From the NCBI GenBank assembly GCA_016235875.1, contig JACRII010000010.1, positions 1-32,234 of the forward strand: 32,234 bases of DNA. Direction: 5' to 3'. Position 1 is the stretch's first letter. The number at the start of each line of letters is the position of its first letter. The notes beneath the pieces are model-generated. The model did not search any database, was not told the DNA's origin, and saw only the letters and a program-made list of their open reading frames with translations. Shown in pieces: positions 1 to 7,927 of this stretch. This DNA comes from Planctomycetota bacterium (GTDB lineage Bacteria > Planctomycetota > Brocadiia > Brocadiales > Brocadiaceae). Position numbers and translations under genes: made by a program.

Positions 1-48
1 AATTTGTACTATGCTTTATATGTCCGCCGTGACCTTTAAACATATTCT

Positions 49-903
49 TTACATACTGATTTCTGAATGTTTAAGACGTATTGTATTTACTAAAAACCGT
101 CTCGCTTCTCCAACTGTAAGAGGCATGCTATCCATGGGAAAATTATTTTCGTCCCTCAAAACCTGCATCAACTGGGCAATCTGGGGGAGTTCCAAACAGG
201 CATGCTTTATTTTATCCGTGTTTGAAAACACCTCATTAGGCGTGCCGACACTGAGTACATTGCCTTGATACATAACTGCCAGACGATCCATATAGACAGG
301 CACTAAATCCACAGTATTCGTTGCCATGATAATCGTGATACCATGTTGCTCATTTAATTCTTTTAACAAGGTCATGATCGAGGTCACACCGGCAGGATCA
401 AGGCCACAGGTAGGCTCGTCAAGGACAAGTATTTCGGGTTTCATTGCGAGCACCCCGGCAATACAAATCCGTTTCTTTTGCCCAAAACTCAGAGCGTCTA
501 CAGCCTTGTTTGCATGCAGGGTCATACCCACCAGCGACAAAGCCTCATCCACCCTGCGGGCAATCTCGTCCTTTGATAGACCCAGATTCAAAGGTCCGAA
601 GGCTACATCCTCCTTCACGGATGGCGCAAACAACTGATCGTTTGGGTCCTGGAATACAATACCCACCTTTTGAAACACCTGTTTTGATGAATACTTACCC
701 AAAGATTTCTGCTCTAATAAAATCTCACCAGTTTCTGGTTTCAATAAACCATTCAGGTGTTTCAAAAGTGTCGTTTTTCCTGACCCGTTTGGTCCGAGGA
801 TGGCTAACAATTCGCCCTTTTTAATATCCAGAGAAGCCCCGCACAGTGCGTATGTACCGTCATGGTATTTATACTGAATATTTCTGGCTTGCAGTATCAC
901 CAT
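49..903 (-). CDS. cbiO: Cobalt/nickel ECF transporter ATPase CbiO
   Basis: ATP-binding subunit of an energy-coupling-factor importer for Co2+ or Ni2+; it hydrolyses ATP at the cytoplasmic face to drive the CbiM/CbiQ membrane subunits. About 284 aa. It shows Walker A GPNGSGKT (residues 37-44), an ABC signature written LSFGQKKR (LSGGQ with Phe at position 3) and Walker B ILVLDEP followed by a D-loop GLDP. I chose the ATG at 903 (MVILQARN) because homology begins there; the open frame extends 27 codons further upstream into cbiQ without family-like sequence. It overlaps the cbiQ stop by 7 bp, so translation is probably coupled. It is the last gene of the riboswitch-controlled cbiM-N-Q-O operon. 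Metal specificity (Co versus Ni) cannot be read from this subunit; the riboswitch favours cobalt. Confidence 0.92.
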   Translation of the reverse strand: MVILQARNIQYKYHDGTYALCGASLDIKKGELLAILGPNGSGKTTLLKHLNGLLKPETGEILLEQKSLGKYSSKQVFQKVGIVFQDPNDQLFAPSVKEDVAFGPLNLGLSKDEIARRVDEALSLVGMTLHANKAVDALSFGQKKRICIAGVLAMKPEILVLDEPTCGLDPAGVTSIMTLLKELNEQHGITIIMATNTVDLVPVYMDRLAVMYQGNVLSVGTPNEVFSNTDKIKHACLELPQIAQLMQVLRDENNFPMDSMPLTVGEARRFLVNTIRLKHSEISM

Positions 904-1685
904 ACTCGCACATGCCTTGTATAAATAAGGAACGACAAGACAAAAACTATTCCTATGACAAAGACGTACTCTTTCTTTCTCCACGGCGGTAATGTAGCTG
1001 TTAAAATCCCGCCGCCTTCATAACCCCTGGCATGCATTGCTTCATAGGTTTGTTCTGCACGCGCAAAGGCACGGATAACAAGCATGCCCCCCAATATCCC
1101 AAACGATTTTATCGTTTTTTTCCACGAGGTATAACCCAAACGTGTCCTTTGTGCAGTCCACATGGTATCTACTTCATCAAGGAATAGGAAAATGTACCGA
1201 TATATGAGGGCTAACAGATCGATGATGGTGTTTGGTACACGAAACCATTTTAAACCAGCACATAATTGACTTATAGTTGTAGTGAAAGAAAGCAGAATTA
1301 CCAATGAGATACCGCCCAGTACCTTGCTGCAGGTCTGGAGTCCGTTCCACAGCCCCTCTTCTTTTAACACCAGTTTATATCCAACAATTGAGAGGGATAA
1401 CCATACCTTTTCGCCCTCGTGCAGACCTCTGATAAGTAAGATAAAGACCGCAAATGACAATGGCAATAGCATGCTCCGAAGTATCGCCGTAAAAGGGATT
1501 TTTACCGTGAGGAGTAAGCTGAAAGACACCGAAAGAAAAAATAACGGAATAAATATATTCTTTGTTAGCAAATTTATTGCAAGTAACAAAACGATGTACA
1601 ACAACTTTACCCGTACGTCAACCTCTGTTAACCAATTATTACGGCGGGCATAGACTTCAGAAAATGTGTGGTGTAAAAATCCCAT
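897..1685 (-). CDS. cbiQ: ECF transporter transmembrane protein CbiQ
   Basis: Integral membrane coupling (T) component of the Co/Ni ECF importer, linking CbiO to the substrate-capture subunit CbiM. 262 aa with several hydrophobic segments (about residues 26-75, 95-135 and 235-255). The cytoplasmic CbiQ signature is present as two Ala-Arg motifs in AFARAEQTYEAMHARGYEGG, which form the coupling helices contacting the ATPase. Start ATG at 1685 has AAGGGG at suitable spacing. Only 14 bp separate it from the upstream cbiN-like gene, and its stop overlaps the cbiO start. Length and motif order are typical of the family. Confidence 0.93.
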   Translation of the reverse strand: MGFLHHTFSEVYARRNNWLTEVDVRVKLLYIVLLLAINLLTKNIFIPLFFLSVSFSLLLTVKIPFTAILRSMLLPLSFAVFILLIRGLHEGEKVWLSLSIVGYKLVLKEEGLWNGLQTCSKVLGGISLVILLSFTTTISQLCAGLKWFRVPNTIIDLLALIYRYIFLFLDEVDTMWTAQRTRLGYTSWKKTIKSFGILGGMLVIRAFARAEQTYEAMHARGYEGGGILTATLPPWRKKEYVFVIGIVFVLSFLIYTRHVRVW

Positions 1686-1699
1686 AGACCCCTTAATAC

Positions 1700-2026
1700 T
1701 TATTCCTTTTCATAAAAAATCTTTCGCACATTAAAACCAATGACAAACCCACCAATTACCCCGGCAGCGGTAAATACAAAAAGGAGCAAATCCCCCTGAT
1801 CAGTGTTGATGTATGGATCACGGGGTGGATGGCCGTATTTTTCAGCATATTTACCCACAACGCTTACATCAATACCAGTCCATGCCCCTTCTTTACTTGT
1901 TTGCGCTACAGGCATATCCGTTTTCTCTAAATGTTCTTCTGCAAATAACGCCACTGAGAACGACATTAATACTGCAAGAATAATGCAAAAGATATTTACC
2001 TTATATCTGAACAGGTTTTGTATCAT
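1700..2026 (-). CDS. CbiN-like small membrane subunit of the Co/Ni importer
   Basis: 108-aa protein with an N-terminal hydrophobic segment (about 12-28), an extracytoplasmic loop and a C-terminal membrane segment (about 78-98). This is the CbiN topology: two helices around a loop that cooperates with CbiM in metal capture. The stretch before the second helix (DPYINTDQGDLLLFVFTAAG) resembles the CbiN/NikN C-terminal helix region, but I see no diagnostic motif strong enough for a firm symbol. It sits exactly where cbiN lies in CbiMNQO operons, overlapping the 3' end of cbiM by 26 bp and followed 14 bp later by cbiQ. The assignment rests on position, size and topology. Confidence 0.65.
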   Translation of the reverse strand: MIQNLFRYKVNIFCIILAVLMSFSVALFAEEHLEKTDMPVAQTSKEGAWTGIDVSVVGKYAEKYGHPPRDPYINTDQGDLLLFVFTAAGVIGGFVIGFNVRKIFYEKE

Positions 2027-2771
2027 CTTTGATTAACCCCAGGTGTAACAAAATACCGGGTTTCCGTTTATATACGAAAACCAGTATAAATCCCACAACA
2101 ATGCCTTCAACAATACACAGAACCCCTTGAGAGGTCATCATAAACACCCCAAAAATTTCCGCAGTGGCTTTAATGAATGACCCGCCTTTGCCTATCACGA
2201 GCAGTCCCAGTTCGATGGATGTGCCTAAGTAGGTAAACAAATCAGAAACCATGCCGGCCAGAAATCCACACCAAAACAAACTCAGCCTACATCGTTGTGC
2301 TATTTTAAATGCAAAATAACCCGAAAATGAACCCAGGATGCCCATGGAAAATATATTTCCGCCAAGTGTGGTTAATCCACCATGAGCAAGGAATAATGCC
2401 TGAATAAGTAATGCGATAGCTGCTACCAGCACGCTCACAAAAGGCCCTAACAACACGGCGCTCATACCTGTACCACAGGGGTGCGATGTAGCCATTCCAT
2501 TCAATGCAATAACCGGAATAGGGAAACACGAAAATACAAATACAGCCGCTCCTAAAGTTCCCACTAAAGGCAAGTACACGGGCATCTGTCTTTTCTTTCG
2601 TTTGACATGATAAATACCAATTCCTACGAAAGGCATTGCGACGGCAAACCACGTGATTACCCACTTTGGAGGTAAAATTCCTTCCGTGATATGCATGGCG
2701 TATACGGCATTCTCAGATGAAATAAATAACAGGAAAAAAATTATAGCGAATACCGTTACGGCTCTTGACAT
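2001..2771 (-). CDS. cbiM: Cobalt/nickel substrate-capture subunit CbiM
   Basis: Substrate-binding membrane protein (S component) of the Co/Ni ECF importer. 256 aa. Residues 1-25 form a signal peptide (hydrophobic core FAIIFFLLF, ending AVYA). Cleavage would expose MHITEGILP, the family hallmark in which the new N-terminal Met-His helps ligate the metal. A second conserved block SHPCGTGMSAVLLGP lies mid-protein. About seven hydrophobic segments follow. Start ATG 2771 has GAAAGG just upstream. It is the first gene after the cobalamin riboswitch and terminator, so its expression is probably shut off when cobalamin is plentiful. Confidence 0.93.
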   Translation of the reverse strand: MSRAVTVFAIIFFLLFISSENAVYAMHITEGILPPKWVITWFAVAMPFVGIGIYHVKRKKRQMPVYLPLVGTLGAAVFVFSCFPIPVIALNGMATSHPCGTGMSAVLLGPFVSVLVAAIALLIQALFLAHGGLTTLGGNIFSMGILGSFSGYFAFKIAQRCRLSLFWCGFLAGMVSDLFTYLGTSIELGLLVIGKGGSFIKATAEIFGVFMMTSQGVLCIVEGIVVGFILVFVYKRKPGILLHLGLIKDDTKPVQI

Positions 2772-2782
2772 TTATTGCCTTT

Positions 2783-2827
2783 CTCAAAAACAAAAAAACC
2801 CATATCCTCGAAATGGAAGATATGGGT
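2783..2827 (-). terminator. Riboswitch-controlled intrinsic terminator before cbiM
   Basis: On the minus strand the stem CCCATATC (2819-2826 read as complement) pairs with GATATGGG (2799-2806). It encloses a 12-nt loop and is followed at once by TTTTTTTGTTTTTG (2798-2785). It lies between the cobalamin aptamer and the cbiM start, the position of a transcription-termination expression platform. The hairpin and U-tract are seen directly; ligand control is inferred from the aptamer. Confidence 0.85.
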
Positions 2828-2842
2828 TTTATATTTTTATTG

Positions 2843-2871
2843 GCAGGGGCGGGTTTCAAACCTGCCCCTGC
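2843..2871. repeat. GC-rich palindrome inside the riboswitch expression region
   Basis: GCAGGGGC (2843-2850) and GCCCCTGC (2864-2871) form a perfect 8-bp inverted repeat, and the inner GGTTT/AAACC bases can extend the stem. It sits between aptamer and terminator. It resembles dispersed intergenic palindromes of the 'aggggc-ggtttcaaacc-gcccct' type seen in many bacterial genomes. It could be an inserted repeat or part of the antiterminator. Confidence 0.7.
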
Positions 2872-2929
2872 AAACATTTATATTATAACACCTTCACCTT
2901 CTTTACCATCGAAGACTCCGTGAAGCAAT

Positions 2930-3100
2930 TACAGGCAGGTCTTCTGGCTCCCGGATCGTCCTACTGATCACTCCTTCCCATCCTATTAAAGCAGGACAGT
3001 GGTATTGTGACGTTCGTTCCCGGTTACAGCGGCGGGTCCGCTCCTCATCACGTTTAGTTAAACGAGATATGGATTCCCTTTTACTCCCAACATATTTGCG
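2930..3100 (-). promoter_or_regulatory. Cobalamin (B12) riboswitch aptamer
   Basis: Reading the minus strand from about 3100 down, the conserved B12-box elements occur in the expected order: AAAAGGGAATCC (3072-3083), a GACCCGCCGCTGTAACCGGG core (near 3019-3038), CACTGTCCTGC, GGGAAGG, and the closing AGCCAGAAGACCTGCCTG (2932-2949). This set and spacing (about 165 nt) matches the cobalamin riboswitch family. It precedes a terminator and cbiM, so it most likely represses the Co importer when cobalamin is bound. Edges are approximate. Confidence 0.92.
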
Positions 3101-3105
3101 GGAGA

Positions 3106-3380
3106 AGTACCTGTAATTTATTTATCAACAAAAAGAACAATTGTGATCCTGAAAAGTCGGGCTGATTCTACTTGAGATACTTGATGTTTGTCAAGAAAAT
3201 ATTTTTTGGTTCTTCGGGTTATGAAACAGCGCCATGCCCGTCTCAATTTTTTCCTTTGATTCTCTAACATGAGAAGTATAAAATACTGCCTGATATAAGC
3301 ATTATTTTGTAAGATATAAAATCCATACAATGCCCTGAAATCACCTTGTCTCTATTTTTAATTTAAAGGAAAACGTACTT
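3106..3380. other. Intergenic spacer between divergent riboswitch and mltA
   Basis: About 275 bp between the aptamer (minus) and mltA (plus). It must contain the promoters of both transcription units. I see no convincing -35/-10 pair, repeat or RNA gene. A 70-codon open frame on the minus strand here has no ribosome site and no recognisable sequence, and I do not treat it as a gene. Confidence 0.6.
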
Positions 3381-4529
3381 ATGAAATCAAAAAATAATAT
3401 TGTTAAGGGGTTATTATTATTTGTAGTTTTGTCCGTTATCCTTGAGTCAGGTTGTGCCATGTTTAAGAAAAGGCCGCTCCTTGTGCCCAGAGAATCTGGT
3501 GATACCCTGGTGGAAATTACAGACCCCAAACAACTCCCAAAATTTGAGGACGACTACAGCAGGGATACCCTATTGCGTTCGATAGATTACAGTCTGGAAT
3601 ATTTCAAAAGGGTCAAAACAAACCCGTATGGGTTTCGGATGGCAGGGTTTTCACATCAAAATTTGGAAAATACCTTAAAAGTATTCCGCGAAGGATTTCT
3701 TCGTTGTAACAGCGCAGAAGAAATTAATGAATTCATTGTCGGGAACTTCAGGGTCTTTCAGGCTATTGGAAAAGCGTACGAAGGCCAGGTGCATTTTACC
3801 GGTTACGGAACGCCCATTTATGACGGGAGCCTTACACCAACGGGAACATTTCGTTACCCGCTCTATAAAAAACCCGCTGACTTTAAAAAACCTTACCATA
3901 CGCGGCGTGAAATTGAAGAACGCAATCTCCTGAAAGGAAATGAAATTGTCTATTTGAAATCAAAGCTGGATGCATATCTCATCCATGTTCAGGGATCAGG
4001 GCAAATCAATCTCCCGTCCGGAGAAAAGGTGTACGTTGGTTATGACGCCGATTCAGGCCATACCTACACCAGTATGGGTCGTCTCCTGGTTATGGACGGA
4101 AAAATCCCGGAAGAGGATTTGACCCTTTCTACGCTGATTACTTATTTCGACCAGCATCCCTCCGAATTGGATTCGTACCTGAAGAGAAATGATCGCTATA
4201 TCTTTTTCAAGAAGGTAAATCATGCGATCCCTTACGGGTCGATCGGCGTGCCGGTAACCCCTATGAGGAGTATTGCTACAGATAAAAAGGTCTTCCCGGC
4301 AGGTGGATTAGCATTCGCAGTAATAGAACCGAAGAAGGCAAAAAAATGGGGGTGGTTTCAGAATAAAGGAAAGGGTGGAAAATCTTTCTTCGCTCTAGAC
4401 CAGGACACGGGAAGCGCAATTCAAACTCCAGCCAGGGCCGATATATATTTTGGAATAGGCGACCAGGCCATGCACGAAGCGGGCGAATTAAATGCCTATG
4501 GCAGACTCTACTACCTCTTGAAGCGGTAG
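3381..4529 (+). CDS. mltA: Membrane-bound lytic murein transglycosylase A
   Basis: Cleaves the MurNAc-GlcNAc glycosidic bond of peptidoglycan to give 1,6-anhydroMurNAc; acts in the periplasm, normally anchored to the outer membrane. 382 aa, normal for MltA. An N-terminal hydrophobic stretch ends in LESGC, so Cys25 is a plausible but imperfect lipobox. The MltA domain follows, with HFTGYGTPIYDGS and YLKSKLDAYLIHVQGSG. The C-terminal 3D (double-psi barrel) domain carries the expected aspartates: DQDTGSAI (D340, D342), RADIYFG (D354) and GIGDQA (D361). AAAGGA lies about 11 bp before the ATG. It appears monocistronic. Confidence 0.9.
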   Translation: MKSKNNIVKGLLLFVVLSVILESGCAMFKKRPLLVPRESGDTLVEITDPKQLPKFEDDYSRDTLLRSIDYSLEYFKRVKTNPYGFRMAGFSHQNLENTLKVFREGFLRCNSAEEINEFIVGNFRVFQAIGKAYEGQVHFTGYGTPIYDGSLTPTGTFRYPLYKKPADFKKPYHTRREIEERNLLKGNEIVYLKSKLDAYLIHVQGSGQINLPSGEKVYVGYDADSGHTYTSMGRLLVMDGKIPEEDLTLSTLITYFDQHPSELDSYLKRNDRYIFFKKVNHAIPYGSIGVPVTPMRSIATDKKVFPAGGLAFAVIEPKKAKKWGWFQNKGKGGKSFFALDQDTGSAIQTPARADIYFGIGDQAMHEAGELNAYGRLYYLLKR

Positions 4530-4539
4530 ATTTCTTTGC

Positions 4540-4569
4540 TTGACATAAAATATATTTATCCGCTATAAT
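4540..4569 (+). promoter_or_regulatory. Sigma70-type promoter of the hemerythrin operon
   Basis: TTGACA (4540-4545), an 18-bp spacer and TATAAT (4564-4569), both perfect consensus hexamers, about 60 bp before the TTG start at 4632. This is among the strongest promoter-like matches in the window. Confidence 0.82.
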
Positions 4570-4631
4570 TTTGCATTAGATATAATTTTAATTTAGTTAC
4601 TATTAACACTGTAGGTAAAAGGAGGGTTTTA

Positions 4632-5429
4632 TTGCAGAAAGTATTAAATAGAGAAATAAAAGAACTTATTACCGCCTACCCGGAAGTTGGTCGTGTTCTT
4701 GAGGAGTACGGCATTGGTTGTGCCCCCTGTTCTGTCGGAAGCTGTCTTCTCAAGGACGTTGTTGGGATACACAACCTTGATCCACAAAAAGAAGCAACGT
4801 TGATGTATAGGATAGAAAAGGCCATTTATCCGGATAGGAAAATATCAGAACCTGTGGTGGATATGACCAGGAAAGCAGAACCAAAGAAAATCACTTATTC
4901 ACCACCTGTCAAAAAACTTGTCGATGAACATGTACTGATCAAACGCCTTTTAGCGTTAATTCCTTCGATTGTAGAATTTACCGAAAGCAGCTTGAAGGTA
5001 GATAAAAATCTGATTTTGGGGTGTGTGGATTTTATTCGTACGTATGCCGATAAATATCATCATATGAAGGAAGAAGATATCCTATTTAAATACATTGATG
5101 AAAAGGCAGAGATTATCCAGGTTATGTACAAAGACCATGATATTGGAAGGGGATATGTGAGACAGGCCGTCGAGGGCGCAGAGAAAAATAATAAAACTCA
5201 GGTTAAGGAAAATCTGCTTGCATACCGTGATTTATTGACACAGCATATCAAAAAGGAAGATGAAATCCTTTATCCGTGGATTGATCGCCAGTTATCCACA
5301 ACGCAAGTCGGTGAAATGTTCCGCAAATGTAACGATGCAGACGCCTTGGTAGGAGACGAACTGCCAAGAAAATATGAGAAATTTATTGTAGAGTTAGAGG
5401 AAAAATTTTTACAGGAGGTAACAAAATGA
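4632..5429 (+). CDS. Hemerythrin-domain protein with N-terminal Cys domain
   Basis: 265 aa. Residues 1-70 resemble the DUF1858/ScdA_N-type small domain, with Cys30, Cys33 and Cys38 in GCAPCSVGSC. Residues 92-220 form a hemerythrin-like four-helix domain with the expected di-iron ligands: H100 in VDEH, H143/H144 and E147 in HHMKEE, H169 in KDHD, and H205 with a downstream acid in HIKKEDEILYPW. Such proteins bind O2 or NO, or help Fe-S repair. The start is TTG at 4632, placed 5 bp after GGAGGG; no ATG offers a better position. The stop overlaps the next ORF as ATGA, so the two are probably co-translated. The exact ligand is unknown; NO is attractive if this is an anammox organism, but that is inference. 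Confidence 0.87.
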   Translation: MQKVLNREIKELITAYPEVGRVLEEYGIGCAPCSVGSCLLKDVVGIHNLDPQKEATLMYRIEKAIYPDRKISEPVVDMTRKAEPKKITYSPPVKKLVDEHVLIKRLLALIPSIVEFTESSLKVDKNLILGCVDFIRTYADKYHHMKEEDILFKYIDEKAEIIQVMYKDHDIGRGYVRQAVEGAEKNNKTQVKENLLAYRDLLTQHIKKEDEILYPWIDRQLSTTQVGEMFRKCNDADALVGDELPRKYEKFIVELEEKFLQEVTK

Positions 5430-5887
5430 GTGGATGCCCAGGATCAAAAACGATTGATTTTAGTGAAAAGACAAATCAGGAAGGCAATGAGACAGGAAAA
5501 CGCCCATCTCAACTGAGACAGTGGCCGATACAGTTGCATCTTGTTTCTCCCATGGCGCCTTATTTCCAGGGAAAAGACATATTGCTGGCGGCAGACTGCA
5601 CGGCTTTTGCCTTTGGAGAGTTTCATAAGGATTATCTCAAAGGAAAGAGCATCGCAATTGCCTGTCCTAAGCTGGATTCAGATCAGGAAATTTATGTTGA
5701 TAAAATAAAGTCATTAATTGATGATGCAAAGATCAACACCTTATCTGTTATGATAATGCAGGTACCTTGTTGTTTTGGTCTGGCGCAAATTGCTAAAGAC
5801 GGCGCTGAAAAGGCGTCCCGTAAGATACCGGTCAAACAGATCGTCGTCGGTCTGGAAGGCAATATCTTATCCGAAGAGTGGATTTAA
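5426..5887 (+). CDS. Conserved Cys-containing protein, homologous to the C-terminal half of ferredoxin-like proteins
   Basis: 153 aa. The blocks QLRQWPIQLHLVSPMAPYF, LLAADCTAFAFGEFH, IAIACPKLD and VPCCFGL recall a widespread family of '4Fe-4S ferredoxin iron-sulfur binding' proteins. Those usually begin with a CxxCxxC ferredoxin domain, which is missing here; only MSGCPGS precedes the conserved part. Cysteines in AADC, ACPKLD and PCC could bind metal or be redox-active. It overlaps the hemerythrin gene by 4 bp (ATGA) with AGGAGG in front, so the two products probably work together. Function is otherwise unknown. Family recognition is from memory of the pattern and moderately secure. Confidence 0.7.
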   Translation: MSGCPGSKTIDFSEKTNQEGNETGKRPSQLRQWPIQLHLVSPMAPYFQGKDILLAADCTAFAFGEFHKDYLKGKSIAIACPKLDSDQEIYVDKIKSLIDDAKINTLSVMIMQVPCCFGLAQIAKDGAEKASRKIPVKQIVVGLEGNILSEEWI

Positions 5888-5911
5888 GACCTTCTTGATA
5901 TTTGAATAATT

Positions 5912-5952
5912 AAAATTCCCTGGGGACGATAAATCCTCAGGGAATTTTTTTT
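5912..5952. terminator. Intrinsic terminator between convergent genes
   Basis: AAAATTCCCTG (5912-5922) pairs with CAGGGAATTTT (5938-5948) around a short loop, followed by a run of T to 5952. It lies between the plus-strand pair ending at 5887 and the minus-strand gene ending at 5959. A-residues on the other flank may let it act in both directions. Confidence 0.9.
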
Positions 5953-5958
5953 ACTAAA

Positions 5959-6513
5959 TTAGGCTATTCCTCGGAAAATAAGGCGCTGTGCCCTTGTACT
6001 TTCTCCACGCTTTATGTCCACAATCATCTCTGTACCCTTACCCTGAAACTCATAGACCAATTTTCCCCCGCATTCTTCTGAGTGGCTATTGAACAAAACC
6101 CTTCCGGAAACAGTCTCTCCGTTCAGACGCGCAGCAATTACCTTTAATGGCAAACAACAGGCAGCCTGAAATATCAGTCCATTGTCAAGTACCAAAAGGC
6201 GGGTATAGTGTGGTTTCCGAACACCTTTTTGCCGCATTTCAATGTTTGAAGAGGCGGATGAACTGGTTGCCGGATTAGCAGGCTGTGTTTCAATCATATG
6301 TTTCTCGTCGGCTTCAATGATACTTTTTGGGGTCAAATTTCCCTTCAAACCTGCGTACCTAAGAATTATTTTAGCATCTTCTGCATCCTGTGAAATGCTC
6401 TCCTGTGTCGCACTATTTTCAGCCCTATTTCTGCGACTCATCACCTTTGGCGCAGTGAGGTCGACCATCGGGAGTTTCTCGTAAGGGATATTCACAGAAC
6501 TTTGTGTCATCAT
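5959..6513 (-). CDS. Conserved-looking protein of unknown function
   Basis: 184 aa, not recognised. No signal peptide or membrane segment. The first half is polar and low in complexity (Ser/Thr/Ala-rich around 95-105, SSSASSN). The last 85 residues alternate hydrophobic and polar residues as in a small beta-rich domain (YTRLLVLDNGLIFQAACC, GKLVYEFQGKGTEMIVDI). The start ATG overlaps the stop of the upstream BON lipoprotein gene as ATGA, so the two form a translationally coupled pair. A shared cell-envelope role is possible but unsupported by any motif. Confidence 0.75.
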   Translation of the reverse strand: MMTQSSVNIPYEKLPMVDLTAPKVMSRRNRAENSATQESISQDAEDAKIILRYAGLKGNLTPKSIIEADEKHMIETQPANPATSSSASSNIEMRQKGVRKPHYTRLLVLDNGLIFQAACCLPLKVIAARLNGETVSGRVLFNSHSEECGGKLVYEFQGKGTEMIVDIKRGESTRAQRLIFRGIA

Positions 6514-7022
6514 TTTCTTATTTCCAATAAAGAAGTTACATTTTCTACGCCTTCCACGCTCATGGCGAGGTTGATTGCTTCTATAATCTCTTCTTTACAA
6601 TGTACCGTACCTGCAAGGATTACTTGATCTTTCACCGTCGTCACATTTATGTGAAGTGCGGAAACCTTTGGGCTTTTGGCATATTTGGCCATGATCTTAG
6701 CCGTGATGGATACCTCAGAAAATTCCTCCTTGGTACTATCGATCAATACCTCCCCTTTTTTAGAAACAAAGATACCTCCTTCTTTTATTTCTGTAACTAC
6801 TATGTTGGTACCTTTTTTAACTTCTTCTAAAATAGCCCTCGTTTCTTCTGAAATATTCTGGCCGAGTTCTTTAGCAGCCTCACCGGTCTTTACTGAGGAT
6901 TCCGTAATCTTTTCGCCAGCCTTCTTAATCCTTGGATTCTCACAACCCAAGACGAAAGGAATTATACCGGCAAATAGCAAACAGACCATTGATGACGCTA
7001 TACAATTGGATGTTTTTTCCAT
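6510..7022 (-). CDS. BON-domain lipoprotein
   Basis: 170 aa. A signal sequence ends in FVLGC (Cys27), a good lipobox. Residues 30-95 are an Ala/Glu/Lys-rich helical region. Residues 105-168 form a BON domain (SITAKIMAKYAKSPKVSALH..VTTVKDQVILAGTVHCKEE..AINLAMSVEGVENV) like that of OsmY/DolP-type proteins, which bind membranes and stabilise the envelope. It is the first gene of a two-gene minus-strand unit. The ATG is embedded in a 19-bp perfect palindrome, so no normal Shine-Dalgarno is obvious. Likely an envelope-stress or maintenance lipoprotein. Confidence 0.85.
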   Translation of the reverse strand: MEKTSNCIASSMVCLLFAGIIPFVLGCENPRIKKAGEKITESSVKTGEAAKELGQNISEETRAILEEVKKGTNIVVTEIKEGGIFVSKKGEVLIDSTKEEFSEVSITAKIMAKYAKSPKVSALHINVTTVKDQVILAGTVHCKEEIIEAINLAMSVEGVENVTSLLEIRK

Positions 7023-7040
7023 TTTAATTCCGAATTAAAA
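7022..7040. promoter_or_regulatory. 19-bp perfect palindrome over the BON-gene start
   Basis: TTTTAATTC-C-GAATTAAAA is a perfect 9+1+9 dyad whose edge includes the first base of the BON-gene ATG. The 13-bp core TAATTCCGAATTA recurs over the marC start codon near 22795. It could be an operator or a translation-start structure; the function is not known. Confidence 0.5.
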
Positions 7041-7089
7041 ACGTTTTTATTAAGGATACGTGTTAATCTGTGTGTTAGCATCAGCCCCA

Positions 7090-7735
7090 TTATACACTTT
7101 TATTTTTCATGATTGTAGAAACTTCTTGAGTTAATGTCATTACCCTCTCTGCCTCTCCAATTGATAATGTCCCGGCGCCGCAACTGGGGGTTATGATAGC
7201 CCTTTCTTTAATCAATGTTTTTGATACCCCCTTATTAACAAGAAACTGGATACCTTCTTCCAGCCTCTTTACCAGATCGTCTGATGAAATGCCGGTTATT
7301 TTTGGTGAAGTTGGTACGATTCCCCATGCTAAATAGCCGCCTCTGTCGAGAAATACCTTTATTTCACGCCAGTACATCAAGTACTTGTCCATAAACTCAT
7401 AGGCGTCGAAACTGACAATGTCTACCTTAGATTCCATAAGCATCGCCCAGTCTGTATTGCCACAGCAGTGAGTGCCTGTTAATCCTCCATGAGACTGAAC
7501 GGTGTCATAAACTTCGTTGAGGGCGCTGATTGCCCTTTCGCGGCTGATGTTCATAAACGCCGAACCGAAGCTTGTAAGGTAAGGCTCGTCTGCAAAGATA
7601 ATGACAGGTAAGCCATATTGTGATAACTTCGTAAACTGCCAGTATGCCTTTATTGACATTAATTTGATGATTACATCAAAAAATTCATCGCTATAGAACG
7701 CTGTAATGCCACTTGCCATTTTTATAGAACCTGCA
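7090..7735 (-). pseudogene. N-terminally truncated copy of the MetE-core/UROD-like gene
   Basis: The 209 codons from the ATG at 7719 match the last 60% of the intact gene at 9267-10316, with stretches of near-identity in DNA and protein. It keeps the putative zinc motifs GTHCCGNTDW and TPSCG. Homology continues a few codons upstream of the ATG (AGSIKM against AGSLKL) and then stops abruptly near 7735, where the short antitoxin-like ORF begins. The N-terminal part with ATAIGSLPH is missing, so a complete barrel cannot form. The frame is otherwise open, and an AGG lies about 12 bp before the ATG, so a fragment could still be translated. Probably a tandem duplicate broken by insertion or recombination. 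Confidence 0.82.
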
Positions 7736-7750
7736 TTCTCGGACAGCCTG

Positions 7751-7927
7751 TTAAACTTTAACCTCGCGTATTTTTTTTTCTTTAATTTTCTCTTTTCTAT
7801 TCTTTAATTCAACTGAACGCTTTTCCCAAAACTCCAATTCCTCTTCCAAAGAAAACCCCATCAACTTCTGCTGTATTTTTTCCGCGCTTCGATGCTTCAT
7901 GGCAACACAATCAAATCTATTCTTCAT
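7751..7927 (-). CDS. Short antitoxin-like protein paired with the PIN toxin
   Basis: 58-aa ORF, easily missed because of its size. It starts ATGAAG at 7927, inside the last codons of the PIN gene (11-bp overlap, different frame), and ends with TAA at 7751. The protein (MKNRFDCVAMKH...) has helical segments (AEKIQQKLMGFSLEEELEFW) and a Lys/Arg/Glu-rich tail. This size, charge and overlap recur in small partners encoded just after PIN-domain genes in many environmental genomes. I infer that it neutralises or modulates the PIN nuclease. No classical VapB DNA-binding fold is evident. Confidence 0.75.
   Translation of the reverse strand: MKNRFDCVAMKHRSAEKIQQKLMGFSLEEELEFWEKRSVELKNRKEKIKEKKIREVKV

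Noticed and set aside
2841-2858. TTGGCAGGGGCGGG as a sigma54 promoter
   Set aside because: No GC at 10 bp after the GG, and it is part of the palindromic repeat.
3118-3330. 70-codon minus-strand open frame upstream of the riboswitch
   Set aside because: No Shine-Dalgarno, odd composition, and it lies in the likely promoter region of the cbi operon.
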